Positions 46,534-53,526 of a stretch of 53,526 nucleotides of DNA are shown here, one piece after another (position 1 is the stretch's first letter; each line of letters opens with the position of its first letter). The position numbers and the translations under genes were made by a program. Below the pieces are notes generated by a model. The model did not search any database and had not been told where the DNA came from. It worked only from the letters and a program-made list of their open reading frames with translations. The stretch is from the NCBI GenBank assembly GCA_012512925.1, contig JAAZDE010000099.1:1-53526 (forward strand), written 5' to 3'. The DNA is from Desulfuromonadaceae bacterium. Lineage in GTDB: Bacteria > Desulfobacterota > Desulfuromonadia > Desulfuromonadales > JAAYDE01.

Positions 46534-47958
46534 TCAATAACGGTAATGATCCGGCTTGTACGGCCCCGCCACCGGTACACCGATGTAATCGGCCTGTTTT
46601 TGCGACATTGCGGTCAGTTGAGCGCCAAGTTTGGCCAAATGCAGAGACGCCACTTTCTCATCCAGAAACTTGGGAAGAATGTAAACCTGCTTCTGATATT
46701 GGCCTCTTTTCTGCCACAGTTCCATCTGCGCCAAAACCTGGTTGGTGAAGGAGGCCGACATGACAAAGGAAGGGTGACCGGTAGCACAGCCGAGGTTGAC
46801 CAGCCTCCCCTTGGCCAGCAGGGTAATCCGCTTGCCGTCGGGCCATTCGATCTGATCGACCTGGGGCTTTACTTCATGAATCTTGAGGCCAGGGTCCTTG
46901 AACAGGGAATCGACCTGGATCTCCGAATCAAAATGGCCGATATTGCAGACAATGGCCTCGTTCTTCATTTGATTCATGTGCTCACGGGTAATGACATCGA
47001 CGTTTCCGGTACAGGTGACGAAAATGTCCCCCCACTGACAGGCATCATCCATGCGCACTACGGGAACCCCTTCCATGGACGCCTGGAGGGCGCAGATCGG
47101 ATCGATTTCGGTGACATAGACCATCGCCCCCATGCCGCGGAAAGCCTGTACGCATCCCTTGCCGACGTCGCCGTAGCCCAGAACCACACATTTCTTGCCG
47201 GCGGTCATGATGTCGGTGGCCCGCTTGATGCCGTCGATCAGGGATTCCCGGCAGCCGTAGAGATTGTCGAACTTGCTCTTGGTCACCGAATCATTGACGT
47301 TGAAGGCCGGGAACAACAGCGTCTTGTTCTTGGCCATATGGTAGAGACGATGGACGCCGGTAGTGGTCTCCTCGCTCACCCCGACCAGTCCCTCGGCCAT
47401 TTTCCGCCAGCACCGGGGATCTTCATCAAGGGTGGCGTTGAGCAGCCGGTCGATGATTTCGATCTCGGAATTTTCGGTGCAGATTGCCGGCTTGACGCCG
47501 CTGTTTTCGAACTGCCGTTCCCGTTCGACGCCGCGGTGCACCAGCAGTGTCGCGTCACCGCCGTCATCCACGATCAGGTTCGGGCCTTCCGGATGGGAGA
47601 GGGCCAATTTGGTGTATTGCCAGTATTCTTCCAGGGATTCTCCCTTGTAGGCAAAGACCGGAATGCCGCGCTCGGCAATGGCGGCGGCGGCATGATCCTG
47701 GGTCGAAAAAATGTTGCAACTCGCCCAGCGCACCTCGGCGCCCAACTCCACCAGGGTCTCGATCAGTACCGCGGTCTGGATGGTCATGTGCAAAGAACCT
47801 GTAATCCTGGCCCCTTTAAGAGGTTTGGCGGCACCAAACTCGGCCCTGGTGGCCATAAGCCCGGGCATCTCGTTTTCCGCCATACGGATCTCCTTGCGCC
47901 CCCATTCGGCCAGCTTCAAATCCTTGACAACATAGTTTTTAGCTTTTTCAACCGACAT
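46534..47958 (-). CDS. ahcY: Adenosylhomocysteinase
   Basis: NAD-dependent enzyme of 474 residues that splits S-adenosylhomocysteine into adenosine and homocysteine, clearing the inhibitor left by methyltransferases. Seen in the sequence: an N-terminal substrate domain with [21 protein letters not shown] and [35 protein letters not shown], the NAD site [25 protein letters not shown], and the conserved C-terminus [10 protein letters not shown], whose Lys-x-x-x-Tyr residues reach the NAD of the neighbouring subunit. GGAGGA precedes the ATG. It follows directly on the SahR-type regulator gene, whose stop is adjacent to the ahcY start, so the regulator and its likely target are cotranscribed. Confidence 0.97.
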   Translation of the reverse strand: MSVEKAKNYVVKDLKLAEWGRKEIRMAENEMPGLMATRAEFGAAKPLKGARITGSLHMTIQTAVLIETLVELGAEVRWASCNIFSTQDHAAAAIAERGIPVFAYKGESLEEYWQYTKLALSHPEGPNLIVDDGGDATLLVHRGVERERQFENSGVKPAICTENSEIEIIDRLLNATLDEDPRCWRKMAEGLVGVSEETTTGVHRLYHMAKNKTLLFPAFNVNDSVTKSKFDNLYGCRESLIDGIKRATDIMTAGKKCVVLGYGDVGKGCVQAFRGMGAMVYVTEIDPICALQASMEGVPVVRMDDACQWGDIFVTCTGNVDVITREHMNQMKNEAIVCNIGHFDSEIQVDSLFKDPGLKIHEVKPQVDQIEWPDGKRITLLAKGRLVNLGCATGHPSFVMSASFTNQVLAQMELWQKRGQYQKQVYILPKFLDEKVASLHLAKLGAQLTAMSQKQADYIGVPVAGPYKPDHYRY

Positions 47959-48924
47959 TCATTCCTCCATGAAAAGCGACAGCGTTTCCGACTGAATCCT
48001 GCCTTCACCTTTACGGGCTCGCAGGATGAAAAGATCAAGTTGACCGTTGTTCCCTGGAATCTCTTCCCGTGACTCCAGGACAAAACCGGCGCGGTCCAAA
48101 AAATCCCCCATATCCTCAAGGCTGAAACCGAGCCATTGGTCGGCCAGTTTGTCTCTTACCCATTCCTGTTCGTGAGGGAGAAGATCGGCCACTACCAGAG
48201 TACCGCCGTTTTTCAGCACCCGGGACGCCTCTCCGAGAACGGCGACGGGATGGGGAGCATGATGAAGAACCATATTAAAAACCACCAGGTCGACCTCCCT
48301 CCCGGCCAAGGGTAGATGGGACATATCGCCGACGCGGAGATCAACACCCTGGAGACCTTCACGGAGAACCCTTTTGCGTGCCTCCTCGATCATCTCCAGG
48401 GACTGATCTATGCCGACCACGAGGATCGACTTGCGGGCCAGGCTAGGAATCAGGGAGCCGGTGCCGCAACCGACCTCAAGTGCGGTGTTTGCGTTTGGCA
48501 GAAATTTAAGGAACCGATCTTGGTAGTTGGGGAGCGGCAGAAACTTGTGCAACGTACTGTCCCAGTTCCGCGCCTGGCGATCGAAAAAATGGCGACTGGC
48601 CTTTTTCCGTTCCTCCAGACAATCGAGCATCGCCGTGGCATCACGAATGACTTCGGGCAAAAGGGCGACCTCCCCTTCGATAGCTGACCAGATACGGTCG
48701 AAAACGGCAACGTTTCTCTGCAGTCGGTAATACCCCCAGGTACCCTGGCGTTTGACGGAAACCAGCCCCGCGTCGAGGAGAACTTTCAGGTGGTGAGAAA
48801 CCAGGGGCTGCCGCAGATCAAGAATGGAGGTCAATTCACGGACCGTGAATTCACCCCCCTGGAGAACTCCAAGGATGCGTAAGCGGGTATCGTCAGACAG
48901 TGTTTTAAGGGTGGCCTTCAACAT
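47959..48924 (-). CDS. sahR: SahR-type ArsR regulator fused to SAM-binding domain
   Basis: Protein of 321 residues. Residues 1-75 are an ArsR-type winged helix (VRELTSILDLRQPLVSHHLKVLLDAG is the helix-turn-helix). Residues about 130-260 are a methyltransferase-like domain with ALEVGCGTGSLIPSLA (148-162), GIDQSLEM and VDLVVFNMVLHHAPHP. Proteins of this layout beside ahcY are known as SahR in proteobacteria, where the second domain senses S-adenosylhomocysteine and releases the operator. The gene is first in the operon with ahcY; promoter and palindromes lie directly in front of its start. No Shine-Dalgarno is visible; the A of the ATG is the last base of an inverted repeat. It could instead be a true methyltransferase, but context favours the regulator. 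Confidence 0.88.
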   Translation of the reverse strand: MLKATLKTLSDDTRLRILGVLQGGEFTVRELTSILDLRQPLVSHHLKVLLDAGLVSVKRQGTWGYYRLQRNVAVFDRIWSAIEGEVALLPEVIRDATAMLDCLEERKKASRHFFDRQARNWDSTLHKFLPLPNYQDRFLKFLPNANTALEVGCGTGSLIPSLARKSILVVGIDQSLEMIEEARKRVLREGLQGVDLRVGDMSHLPLAGREVDLVVFNMVLHHAPHPVAVLGEASRVLKNGGTLVVADLLPHEQEWVRDKLADQWLGFSLEDMGDFLDRAGFVLESREEIPGNNGQLDLFILRARKGEGRIQSETLSLFMEE

Positions 48925-48960
48925 AAACCAAAATTGATATTTTAAAGTAATTTTGGTTTA
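48924..48960 (-). promoter_or_regulatory. Perfect 12-bp inverted repeat over -10 and start of sahR
   Basis: TAAACCAAAATT and its exact complement AATTTTGGTTTA are separated by 13 bases and span from the -10 element to the start codon of sahR. Probable operator for autoregulation. Confidence 0.65.
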
Positions 48961-48987
48961 TATATTCTATTTATCCAAATTGATCAA
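48959..48987 (-). promoter_or_regulatory. Sigma-70 promoter of sahR-ahcY
   Basis: TTGATC and TATATA are 17 bases apart on the minus strand, with a predicted transcript start about 28 bases before the sahR ATG. The -35 lies inside the AATTGATCAATT palindrome. Confidence 0.65.
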
Positions 48988-48989
48988 TT
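48978..48989 (-). promoter_or_regulatory. Palindrome AATTGATCAATT at the sahR -35
   Basis: Perfect 12-bp palindrome; the half-site AATTGAT is repeated at 48932. Both features fit a dimeric ArsR-type repressor site covering the promoter. Confidence 0.6.
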
Positions 48990-49059
48990 AAAAAATATCC
49001 CCCCCCTGTGGTGCAATGCATGGCAAGTTCCTTGAAAATTCTTAAATCATTTGGGATTG

Positions 49060-49800
49060 TCATGGTAGATCGAACAGCAGAGTATGCCGCTGACCGGTCC
49101 TGACCTCTTCCAACTGCAGCCGCAGGCTCTTGGCCGATGGGGCTTCGCCGGGAAAGAAAAGAAACCCATGGGCCATCGAGCCCGCCCCGATCACCTTGTT
49201 CTGCAGTTCCTTGTTGGCCAGGTCGCGGGAGATCTGCCGTCCCGCATCCTCGGAGAGTCCCCCCTGAATACCGCCGATAGTGGCGCCGCCGGCGCCGCCG
49301 ATGGCCGCTCCCTTGGCCAGGGCGGTTCCGACATTCTCCCCGGTCAGAACGCCGATAGCGGCCCCGATCAAGGCCCCACTGGCGGCGCCGAAAATGGCTC
49401 CTTTGCCGCCCCCCTTGACGATCCGGGCATACTCGGTACTCTTCTCCATTCGCTCATAGGCCACCGAGCCCTGAAGCAGATTCCACATATTGCCCTGCCC
49501 GTCGATGAGGAAAGTCTGAGAAGTCACAATTTGCAGTTCCTGATCCCCGGTGTTGTCGATCACCACCTGAACCGGCAGAATCCCGGTGGCGCGGATGTCG
49601 AAACCGAAAACCTCCTTGGCCTGTTTCGGGTCGGCATGGGACTCCACCGCCACCTGGGCCCCCGAAACATACTGCATGTTGGCGAAAGCCGAGGGATGGC
49701 GGAAAGAAACCTCCCGACTTTTATAGGTGGCGCAGCCCGAAATCATGAGGATGATCGCAAAAGCGGTGATGAGACGGCGGATTCTAGTTGCTCTCGTCAT
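49060..49800 (-). CDS. Glycine-zipper outer-membrane-type lipoprotein
   Basis: Lipoprotein of 246 residues. The ATG at 49800 follows GGAGG by seven bases; the track start at 49845 is rejected. The signal peptide RLITAFAIILMISGC has a lipobox at its end. Residues about 30-135 form a beta-rich domain (VQVVIDNTGDQELQIVTSQTFLIDGQGN), then a glycine-zipper stretch AIFGAASGALIGAAIGVLTG plus GGAGGATIGGIQGG near 140-190, a membrane-inserting pattern. The C-terminal part (AHGFLFFPGEAP) is followed by a final strand. The role is unknown. It is preceded by the glycosyltransferase gene with a 41-base gap and may share its transcript. Confidence 0.85.
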   Translation of the reverse strand: MTRATRIRRLITAFAIILMISGCATYKSREVSFRHPSAFANMQYVSGAQVAVESHADPKQAKEVFGFDIRATGILPVQVVIDNTGDQELQIVTSQTFLIDGQGNMWNLLQGSVAYERMEKSTEYARIVKGGGKGAIFGAASGALIGAAIGVLTGENVGTALAKGAAIGGAGGATIGGIQGGLSEDAGRQISRDLANKELQNKVIGAGSMAHGFLFFPGEAPSAKSLRLQLEEVRTGQRHTLLFDLP

Positions 49801-49841
49801 GGAACGCCTCCTTTTTTCACGTTGATTCAGTTTGCTTTCCT

Positions 49842-50981
49842 TCAACTATATCCTTTTCCCGAGCGCTTGGAAAACTTCCTCCAGCGGCAAATGAACCGGT
49901 AGCAATGGAACCACAGCCAGGCCAGCAGAGTGGTCGCCCCTCTGCCGAAAGCGTTTTCAACCCAGGGGCGCATTCCGGCATCATAGGCGCCGAGAAAAGG
50001 GGTTTCCTTAACCGGCGGCAAATGACCCCCCTTCACCCAGCGGCGCACATCGAGGAGGAGAGCGACCTGCCACGCGTTGGAGTTGATGTAAGCACCGGTT
50101 CGCCGCCAGAGCCGGAAGCGGCGCCGCCAGGACTCTTCCCTCAGCAGTTCGGCCGTTTTGTCGAAAAATGGAAGCAGTTCCAGTCGGCCGCATTCATGCT
50201 GCTGACGGTAGATGCCGCGGCTCTCCGAGAAGAACGGATGCCAGCCGATGGCGCGGCAATTCATGATCAGGGCATTGAGGATTTGGCGCTCGAAAAGACC
50301 CTCCTCTTGGAAGCGGCGCGCCGAAGTGCCGATTTCTGCAGGCAACAAAACCCATTTTCCTCTGGCAAAGACCGCATCGGCCAGAGCTTCATCCTCCAGT
50401 ATCGGCAGATCTTCACGGTACCCCCCCAGGTCGCTGAAAAAGGCTTGGGCCATCATGAATCCCTGGTCGCCATGGATACATCCGACACGGGTGAGGCGAG
50501 CCTTGGTTTCGTAGAAAAGATACGGCGTGGAGAAAACATCCCGCCCGCGTTCAAAGCGCAGAGCGAAGCGCCCGGCCGCGGTGAAATCCCCATCTCTTTT
50601 CCATTCGGCCTTGAGTGTATCCAGACCCTGCCGCAAGGCCAGAGGATTTTTAAAAGAGGAATCGACATGAAGGAACAGAAGCGTTTCCGCCCGGCTTTGG
50701 CCGATGCCGGCGTTCATCTGACGGCCGCGACCGGCCGCCCCGCTGACGACCTTAACGGGGAAAAAGGCGCCGGCGGCACAATTATAGATAATATTCAGAG
50801 ATTCATCCGCTGATCCCCCGTCACAGAAAATGACCTCGAAAGCTGCCCTCTGCTGACGAAAAAGATTGTCAAACAAGGCCTTAAGTGACTTTTCCTCATT
50901 TAACACAGGAACGATGATGGACAATTCAATTTGGTCCTTTTCCGCCAAGCATCCCTCTCTTTCTTGATTTTTCTTTTCCAC
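49842..50981 (-). CDS. Family-2 glycosyltransferase, TIGR04283 type, with C-terminal extension
   Basis: Cytoplasmic-face glycosyltransferase of 379 residues. The GT-A core shows LSIIVPVLNEEKSLKALFDNL, EVIFCDGGSADES, GRGRQMNAGIGQSRAETLLFLHVDS (the DxD-equivalent) and GDQGFMMAQAFFSDLGGYREDLPILEDEAL, all typical of the TIGR04283 group, whose members are near 220-240 residues. About 130 further residues follow, beginning at FFSESRGIYRQQHECG; part of that tail is hydrophobic (TTLLAWLWFHCYRFI) and could anchor it to the membrane. The track start is a GTG with little ribosome-binding signal; a TTG at 50948, after GAGGGA, is a good alternative. The acceptor is unknown. Confidence 0.85.
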   Translation of the reverse strand: MEKKNQEREGCLAEKDQIELSIIVPVLNEEKSLKALFDNLFRQQRAAFEVIFCDGGSADESLNIIYNCAAGAFFPVKVVSGAAGRGRQMNAGIGQSRAETLLFLHVDSSFKNPLALRQGLDTLKAEWKRDGDFTAAGRFALRFERGRDVFSTPYLFYETKARLTRVGCIHGDQGFMMAQAFFSDLGGYREDLPILEDEALADAVFARGKWVLLPAEIGTSARRFQEEGLFERQILNALIMNCRAIGWHPFFSESRGIYRQQHECGRLELLPFFDKTAELLREESWRRRFRLWRRTGAYINSNAWQVALLLDVRRWVKGGHLPPVKETPFLGAYDAGMRPWVENAFGRGATTLLAWLWFHCYRFICRWRKFSKRSGKGYS

Positions 50982-51220
50982 CTAAACTATCATCGAAATT
51001 ATTCGGCGTGTTGGCAAAGGTTTTTGAGCAAATATTTAACACTATTTTTTCCCGCTGATTTTTTTGGCGCATCTGGAATTATGTTGACCCATTTTTTATT
51101 AAATGCCGAAATTTTCAACTATTTTTCAGTTATTTGGCATACGGGAGGTTTAAGGCGGTTCCCGTGGCGGGAACCCCTTCCGATCCTGATCTTCCGTTCT
51201 CAGCCTTCATGGAGTCTTCT

Positions 51221-51460
51221 GTGTGTCTTGCCGTTCCCATGAGGATCATCGTCCTGGAAGGTGATTCCGCGCTCTGCGAAATCGATAATGTCCAGCGCCG
51301 CGCCAGCGTCACCATGATCGAAAATCCTCAAGTTGGCGATTACGTTCTGGTCCACGCCGGTTACGCCATTGAAAAACTCAATGAAAAAGAGGCCGAAGAA
51401 ACCTTGCGCCTGTTCCGTGAAATGTCGCAAGATCCGGGCACACCCTTTGAAATACTCTAA
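51221..51460 (+). CDS. hypC: [NiFe]-hydrogenase maturation chaperone HypC
   Basis: Small chaperone of 79 residues that works with HypD to build the Fe(CN)2CO group and passes it to the hydrogenase large subunit. I set the start at GTG 51221: the protein then begins Met-Cys-Leu-Ala-Val-Pro, the invariant HypC N-terminus with its essential Cys2, and GGAG lies six bases upstream. The track's longer start (51134) would bury this end. The remaining text (ALCEIDNVQRRASVTMIENPQVGDYVLVHAGYAIEKL) is a normal HypC. The 240 bases before it are AT-rich and probably hold its promoter, but no clear sigma-70 or -24/-12 element was found. hypD overlaps its 3' end. Confidence 0.94.
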   Translation: MCLAVPMRIIVLEGDSALCEIDNVQRRASVTMIENPQVGDYVLVHAGYAIEKLNEKEAEETLRLFREMSQDPGTPFEIL

Positions 51461-52538
51461 GGAATTCCGCGATCCGAAGGTCGCCGCACGCTTCCTGGAA
51501 ATCCTGGCCAGGGCCAATGACGAGCTTGACCGGGTCAAAACCCTGATGGAGGTTTGCGGCACCCACACCATGGCTATCCATCGCCATGGCCTTCGCTCCC
51601 TGCTCCCCGACCGAATCCGCCTCATCTCAGGTCCCGGCTGCCCGGTCTGTGTCACCCCCGTCGATTTTGTCGACAAGGCCGTGGCCCTCTCCCGCCATAA
51701 GGAGATCATCATCGCCACCTTCGGTGACATGGTGCGGGTTCCCGGTTCCAGCACCAGCCTGCTGAAGGAAAAAGCCAAAGGGATCGACCTGCGCATCGTC
51801 TACTCCCCCGCCGACGCTGTTGCCCTCGCTGTCCGCAATCCTCACCGCCGCATTGTGTTTCTCGGCGTCGGTTTCGAAACCACGGCCCCCACCGTGGCGG
51901 CTTCTCTTCTTGAAGCCCGCGATATGGGGCTGAAAAACTATTTCCTCCTCTGTGCCCACAAGACCATTCCCGAAGCCATGGACCTCCTCACCAGGGATCC
52001 GCAGCTCGACATCGATGGCTATCTCTGTCCGGCCCACGTCAGCGCCGTCATCGGCTGCCGGGCCTATTCCCATCTCGCGGAGGATCGGCGCATCCCCTGT
52101 GTTGTCACCGGCTTTGAACCCCTCGATATCCTGCAGGGGGTGACCATGCTGATCAGCCAGATCCTCGGCCGCCGCGCCGAGGTGGAAAATCAATACAGCC
52201 GCTTTGTCCGCAATGAAGGCAACCCCAAGGCTCTGGAAATCCTCCATCGCGTTTTCGAACCTTGCGACGTCCGCTGGCGCGGCCTGGGAATGATTCCCGG
52301 CAGCGGTTTGCGAATCCGCGAGGAGTTCTCCGCCTTCGACATCGAGAAATGTCTGGCCATCGATGCCGAACCGGCCCGAGAACCGGACGGCTGCCGCTGC
52401 GGCGATGTCCTCAAGGGGAAGATCGGACCTAAGGAATGTCCCCTTTTCGGCGCCGTCTGCACCCCGGAGGAGCCGGTGGGCGCCTGCATGGTCTCCAACG
52501 AAGGGGCCTGCGCCGCCGCCTACCGCTATGGCGGCTGA
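51447..52538 (+). CDS. hypD: [NiFe]-hydrogenase maturation protein HypD
   Basis: Fe-S scaffold on which HypC, HypE and HypF assemble the cyanide- and CO-bearing iron group. Cysteine motifs are complete: MEVCGTHT, SGPGCPVCVTP, and the C-terminal cluster CRCGDVLKGKIGPKECPLFGAVC that binds the [4Fe-4S] cluster. The start is ambiguous: TTG 51447 gives 363 residues beginning LKYSKEFRDPK, the pattern expected for HypD, while GTG 51417 adds ten residues; neither has a strong ribosome binding site, so translation probably depends on hypC, which it overlaps by 14 bases. hypE follows after 22 bases. Confidence 0.95.
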   Translation: MKYSKEFRDPKVAARFLEILARANDELDRVKTLMEVCGTHTMAIHRHGLRSLLPDRIRLISGPGCPVCVTPVDFVDKAVALSRHKEIIIATFGDMVRVPGSSTSLLKEKAKGIDLRIVYSPADAVALAVRNPHRRIVFLGVGFETTAPTVAASLLEARDMGLKNYFLLCAHKTIPEAMDLLTRDPQLDIDGYLCPAHVSAVIGCRAYSHLAEDRRIPCVVTGFEPLDILQGVTMLISQILGRRAEVENQYSRFVRNEGNPKALEILHRVFEPCDVRWRGLGMIPGSGLRIREEFSAFDIEKCLAIDAEPAREPDGCRCGDVLKGKIGPKECPLFGAVCTPEEPVGACMVSNEGACAAAYRYGG

Positions 52539-52560
52539 GATATCAGCAAGGAGTTTCGAG

Positions 52561-53526
52561 GTGAAAAGCGACGTTGTTCTGCTCGGCCACGGCAGCGGTG
52601 GCAAACTCAGCCATCAGCTGCTCGACGATATCATCATCCCCCATCTTTCCGGAATCCCGCAAAAGCACCAGAACGATTCCGCCGTCATTCCCTTCAGCGG
52701 GGAACGCCTGGCCTTTACCACCGACTCCTATGTGGTCGATCCGATCTTCTTCCCCGGCGGCAACATCGGCGATCTGGCCGTCAACGGCACCGTCAACGAT
52801 CTGGCCATGAGCGGTGCCCGTCCCGTGGCCATCAGCGTCGGCCTGATTCTGGAGGAGGGCCTTCCCATGAGGGATCTGGAGCGCATTGTCCGCTCCATGA
52901 GGCAAGCCGCCGATCAGGCGGGGGTGGCCATCGTCACCGGGGACACCAAAGTGGTGACCCGCGGCGGAGCCGACAAGATATTCATCAATACCTCCGGCAT
53001 CGGTGTTTTCGATCATCCCTTCCGCATCGAAGGGAACGGCGCCCGGCCCGGTGACACGATCCTCATCAACGGCCCCATCGGCGACCACGGCATGGCCATC
53101 CTGGCCAGCCGCGAAGGACTGGAACTGGGGAGCGACATCCAGAGCGACAGCGCTTCGCTCAACGGCCTGGTAGCCCTCCTTCTGAAGAGCCATGGGAAGC
53201 ATATCCACGTCCTCCGTGACCCTACCCGCGGCGGAGTGGCGACCACATTGAAGGAGATCGCCCGCCAATCGGGCGTCGACATCGCCCTTGAGGAATGCGC
53301 CATCCCGGTGCGGCAATCGGTCGAGAACGCCTGCGCCATTTTGGGGCTGGACCCCTTGTATGTCGCCAACGAGGGGAAAATGCTGGTCATCGTCGACCGG
53401 GAAGCGGACCGGGAAATTCTCGATCTTCTCCGCCGTCATCCCCTGGGTGAAAAAGCCGCCGTCATCGGCAAGGTGGACGCTTCCGTGGCGGGGCAAGGAA
53501 GAGTCTTTCTGCGCACCGCCATCGGC
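52561..53526 (+). CDS. hypE: [NiFe]-hydrogenase maturation protein HypE (3' end outside window)
   Basis: HypE dehydrates the thiocarbamoyl group carried on its C-terminal cysteine to make cyanide for the hydrogenase iron site. The GTG start at 52561 follows AAGGAG by seven bases. The ORF is open for 322 codons to the right edge, so only the last dozen or so residues (including the catalytic C-terminal Cys) are missing; the track omits it for lack of a stop. Visible features: LLGHGSGGKLSHQLL at the N-terminus, FTTDSYVVDPIFFPGGNIGDLAVNGTVNDLAMSGARP, GDTKVV and RGGADKIFINTSGIG, and DPTRGGVATTLKEIA, all characteristic of the PurM-like HypE fold. Confidence 0.96.
   Translation, partial: MKSDVVLLGHGSGGKLSHQLLDDIIIPHLSGIPQKHQNDSAVIPFSGERLAFTTDSYVVDPIFFPGGNIGDLAVNGTVNDLAMSGARPVAISVGLILEEGLPMRDLERIVRSMRQAADQAGVAIVTGDTKVVTRGGADKIFINTSGIGVFDHPFRIEGNGARPGDTILINGPIGDHGMAILASREGLELGSDIQSDSASLNGLVALLLKSHGKHIHVLRDPTRGGVATTLKEIARQSGVDIALEECAIPVRQSVENACAILGLDPLYVANEGKMLVIVDREADREILDLLRRHPLGEKAAVIGKVDASVAGQGRVFLRTAIG

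Noticed and set aside
48930-49060. S-adenosylhomocysteine riboswitch before ahcY
   Set aside because: The leader between predicted transcript start and sahR is only about 28 bases, too short for the aptamer; the palindromes fit protein operators better.
50982-51220. Sigma-54 or sigma-70 promoter for hypC
   Set aside because: TTGGCA and TTGACC elements occur, but none has a partner box at the correct spacing.

Overview
This window is bacterial chromosome from a Gram-negative, probably anaerobic or facultative organism. The best guess is a member of the Desulfuromonadia (the Geobacter / Desulfuromonas / Pelobacter group). The reasons are ADP-heptose genes for LPS, HypCDE hydrogenase maturation genes, a sigma-54 activator beside a NifX-like protein, a fused transaldolase-glucose-6-phosphate isomerase, and a mercuric-reductase-like flavoprotein beside TatA. 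This placement is inference from gene content; no rRNA gene is present. I saw no tRNA, rRNA, CRISPR array, intact insertion sequence or phage gene.

Left part (1-5.1 kb, minus strand and relics). A long secreted protein with an HEFFH zinc motif, Ig-like segments and a MORN-like tail runs off the left edge; it is missing from the ORF track because its stop lies outside the window. It is followed by a decayed patch holding an ankyrin-repeat remnant with its own terminator, an orphan ORF, open-frame scraps and an intact PaaI-type thioesterase.

Plus-strand block 5.1-27.5 kb. A membrane DUF2868 protein and a DUF3482 GTPase form a coupled pair. Then come transketolase, the bifunctional transaldolase/PGI, a VanZ-like protein and recC-recB-recD with overlapping stop/start codons. 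A complete branched-chain amino-acid ABC importer (livK, terminator, livH, livM, livG, livF) ends the block.

Minus-strand block 27.6-35.6 kb. Read 5' to 3' it is: an HNH nuclease, the ABC-F factor ettA, a family-39 glycosyltransferase, gmhA, an LPS-kinase-like protein, an unrecognised protein faintly like deoxyhypusine synthase, hldE and gmhB. The last five are translationally coupled or nearly so and make and probably use ADP-heptose for LPS core.

Plus-strand block 35.7-44.3 kb. This holds trkA-trkH potassium uptake, a pyridine-nucleotide disulfide oxidoreductase, tatA, a small hypothetical gene with a sigma-54 PAS regulator, a NifX-like protein, a SAM methyltransferase and, behind a strong sigma-70 promoter, a small coiled-coil stress-type protein.

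Minus-strand block 44.5-51 kb. An unknown 212-residue protein, a U32-like protein with a cysteine cluster, ahcY, and a SahR-type ArsR-methyltransferase regulator with clear palindromes in its promoter. A glycine-zipper lipoprotein and a TIGR04283-type glycosyltransferase follow. The right edge (51.2 kb onward, plus strand) carries hypC, hypD and a hypE cut off by the window end.
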